Below, one piece after another: positions 7,029 to 8,389 of a DNA stretch of 8,389 bases (its first letter is position 1; each line of letters begins with the position of its first letter). The stretch comes from Bacteroidota bacterium. GTDB taxonomy: Bacteria; Bacteroidota; Bacteroidia; NS11-12g; UBA9320. The stretch covers positions 1 through 8,389 of the forward strand of contig CANMPY010000059.1 of assembly GCA_947499775.1 (NCBI GenBank), in the 5' to 3' direction. The position numbers were made by a program, and so were the translations under genes. The notes beneath the pieces are model-generated. The model did not search any database. It had not been told where the DNA came from and saw nothing but the letters and a program-made list of their open reading frames with translations.

Positions 7029-7766
7029 ATGAAGATAGCCCTTATTGGATACGGAAAAATGGGTCAAGCTATTGAAAATGTGGCTCTAAAAGCTGGACAT
7101 ACTATCGTTAGTCGGGTTCATGCTAATGACGATATTCAATTGGGATTGAAAGGTGCAGATGTAGCTATAGAATTCACAAACCCCGATTCGGCAAAATCAA
7201 ATATATTACAGTGTTTTGAAGCTAAAGTACCAGTTGTGGTTGGCACTACTGGATGGTACGCCCACTTTGATGAGCTTAAACACATTGCCGAAACCAATGC
7301 TCATTCTTTATTTTATGCTTCGAACTTCAGTTTAGGCGTAAATATCTTTTTTGAATTAAACAAACAGCTCGCCACATTGCTTAATCCACATGCTATGTAT
7401 AATCCAACTATGGAAGAAATACATCATACACAAAAGAAAGATGCACCAAGCGGAACTGCAATTACATTGGCCGAAGGGTTAATTTCGAACCTTGATAGAA
7501 AAAAAACGTGGGTTAATCGTGAGCTATCCAATAATTCTCTTAATAATGAGTTTGAATTAGAAATTATTTCGAAGCGAATAAGCGAAGTTCCGGGCACCCA
7601 TAGCATAACCTATAAAAGCGATATTGATGAAATTACAATTACCCATCAAGCCTACAACAGAATGGGATTTGCAATTGGTGCTATAAAAGCTGCCGAATGG
7701 ATTAGGGGCAAAATAGGCGTTTATACTATGGCTGATTTGTTAGGTTTTGAAAATAAACATTCGTAA
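7029..7766 (+). CDS. dapB: 4-hydroxy-tetrahydrodipicolinate reductase
   Basis: The 245-residue DapB reduces 4-hydroxy-tetrahydrodipicolinate with NAD(P)H in the cytoplasmic pathway to meso-diaminopimelate (for peptidoglycan) and lysine. The N-terminal Rossmann fold has GYGKMG (7-12) for the nucleotide, EFTNPD (48-53) and GTTGW (72-76). The catalytic and substrate-binding region is EEIHHTQKKDAPSGTA (129-144): H132 and K136 align with the E. coli catalytic residues H159 and K163, and SGT (141-143) binds the substrate. The C-terminal THQAYNRMGFAIGAIKAAEWI segment (205-225) is typical, and SEVPGTHSI (185-193) is a family segment. It is shorter than the E. coli enzyme (273 residues), as Bacteroidota members usually are. 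The ATG begins directly at strand 1 (KIALIGYGKMG), fixing the start. Signal peptidase I follows on the same strand after 71 bases, an arrangement I recall from other Bacteroidota. Confidence 0.97.
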   Translation: MKIALIGYGKMGQAIENVALKAGHTIVSRVHANDDIQLGLKGADVAIEFTNPDSAKSNILQCFEAKVPVVVGTTGWYAHFDELKHIAETNAHSLFYASNFSLGVNIFFELNKQLATLLNPHAMYNPTMEEIHHTQKKDAPSGTAITLAEGLISNLDRKKTWVNRELSNNSLNNEFELEIISKRISEVPGTHSITYKSDIDEITITHQAYNRMGFAIGAIKAAEWIRGKIGVYTMADLLGFENKHS

Positions 7767-7837
7767 TACTAAAAAAAATATAACACCCTAAATATTTAGA
7801 TTAACATTCAACAAGGAAATTAAAAGACAATACATCT

Positions 7838-8389
7838 ATGAAATTTATTAGAAATTTAATTACAAAAATTAAAGGTTTTCCAAAGAACACTAAAATTTAC
7901 TTTGCTATTTGGTCCATTATTAACGTTTTAATTTTGCTCCTTTACACTATTGGGGCATCTGCAAACATTCTCATTGCCTTACTCTTTTTTGTTATGTGGC
8001 AAGGTGCCGTAACCTTTTATTATTACTATAGGTATTATATTAAAAAGGGTCGGAAATATGGCGAGTGGGCTGATGCCATTATGTTTGCTATATTAGCTGC
8101 TACCTTTATTCGGTCTTTATTTATTGAGGCCTATCAAATTCCAACTCCTTCGATGGAAAAAACATTGCTAGTTGGCGATTTTTTGTTTGTAAGTAAAGTT
8201 AACTATGGAGCTAGGTTGCCAATGACACCGCTTTCGGTTCCCTTTGCCCACCAAACTTTACCTATTTTGGAAATGAAAGCCTACTCAGGTTCTTTACAAT
8301 TACCTTACTACAGGTTACCCGGATTTCAGAAGATAAAAAACGGAGACGTTGTTGTATTTAACTTCCCTTGTGAATATGACAACCCAGTA
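7838..8389 (+). CDS. lepB: Signal peptidase I (3' partial)
   Basis: The first 184 codons are present and the frame is open at the window end. Residues 20-38 and 43-60 form two adjacent hydrophobic segments, a basic stretch follows (KKGRKYGEW, 69-77), and 78-96 is a third membrane segment leading into the catalytic domain. Box B is IPTPSMEKTL (101-110) with S105 the catalytic serine, followed by VGDFLFVSKVNYGARLP (112-128). NGDVVVFNFP begins the next conserved box before the cut. The catalytic lysine (box D) should lie beyond the window. The enzyme removes signal peptides from exported proteins at the periplasmic face of the inner membrane. The ATG at 7838 starts a basic N-terminus; an AAGGA at 7813-7817 is about 20 bases away, too far for a normal ribosome site. 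The 71-base gap after dapB has no terminator, so co-transcription is plausible. Confidence 0.94.
   Translation, partial: MKFIRNLITKIKGFPKNTKIYFAIWSIINVLILLLYTIGASANILIALLFFVMWQGAVTFYYYYRYYIKKGRKYGEWADAIMFAILAATFIRSLFIEAYQIPTPSMEKTLLVGDFLFVSKVNYGARLPMTPLSVPFAHQTLPILEMKAYSGSLQLPYYRLPGFQKIKNGDVVVFNFPCEYDNPV

Noticed and set aside
7424..7606. Minus-strand open frame of 60 codons within dapB
   Set aside because: It is antisense to the DapB catalytic region, with no family resemblance.
7788..7799. Perfect 12-base palindrome CTAAATATTTAG between dapB and lepB
   Set aside because: It has no loop, no T tract and no second copy in the window; expected often enough in AT-rich DNA.

Overview
The window looks like ordinary chromosomal DNA from a low-GC member of the Bacteroidota. 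Four things suggest this: a secreted protein ending in a type IX secretion (T9SS) C-terminal sorting domain, the Bacteroidota form of HMG-CoA lyase (ECPRDAMQG start), a multi-repeat DUF349 protein, and the absence of Shine-Dalgarno sequences with occasional TAnnTTTG promoter-like boxes. No mobile element, CRISPR array, rRNA or tRNA was seen, and no intergenic gap exceeds about 100 bases.

Layout from left to right. Bases 1-1347 (+) are the 3' part of a secreted NHL beta-propeller / PKD-like / T9SS-sorted protein, closed by a strong intrinsic terminator at 1371-1403. Bases 1441-2049 (+) encode a small exported L,D-transpeptidase-like protein (YkuD_2 type). It converges on 2072-2917 (-), a hydroxymethylglutaryl-CoA lyase. 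An 81-base divergent spacer follows, then 2999-5068 (+), a 689-residue protein with an acidic N-terminal tail and five DUF349 repeats. Its stop codon lies inside a perfect 13-bp hairpin. Bases 5163-5942 (+) encode a class I SAM-dependent methyltransferase that probably starts at TTG. It converges, with a 4-base gap, on 5947-6948 (-), the endolytic transglycosylase MltG. A short divergent spacer leads to 7029-7766 (+), DapB, and then to 7838-8389 (+), signal peptidase I, cut by the window end.

Functional reading. Several products concern the cell envelope: DapB makes a precursor of meso-diaminopimelate and lysine, MltG cuts nascent glycan strands, the L,D-transpeptidase-like protein may act on peptide stems, and signal peptidase matures exported proteins such as the T9SS cargo. 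They lie on both strands and are not one operon; only dapB-lepB is a plausible co-transcribed pair. HMG-CoA lyase (leucine or ketone-body catabolism) and the methyltransferase have no evident link to this theme. I do not see a convincing undescribed multi-gene system. The least understood items are the DUF349 protein with its stop-codon hairpin, the cysteine- and proline-containing active-site region of the L,D-transpeptidase-like protein, and a possible leaderless dapB transcript.
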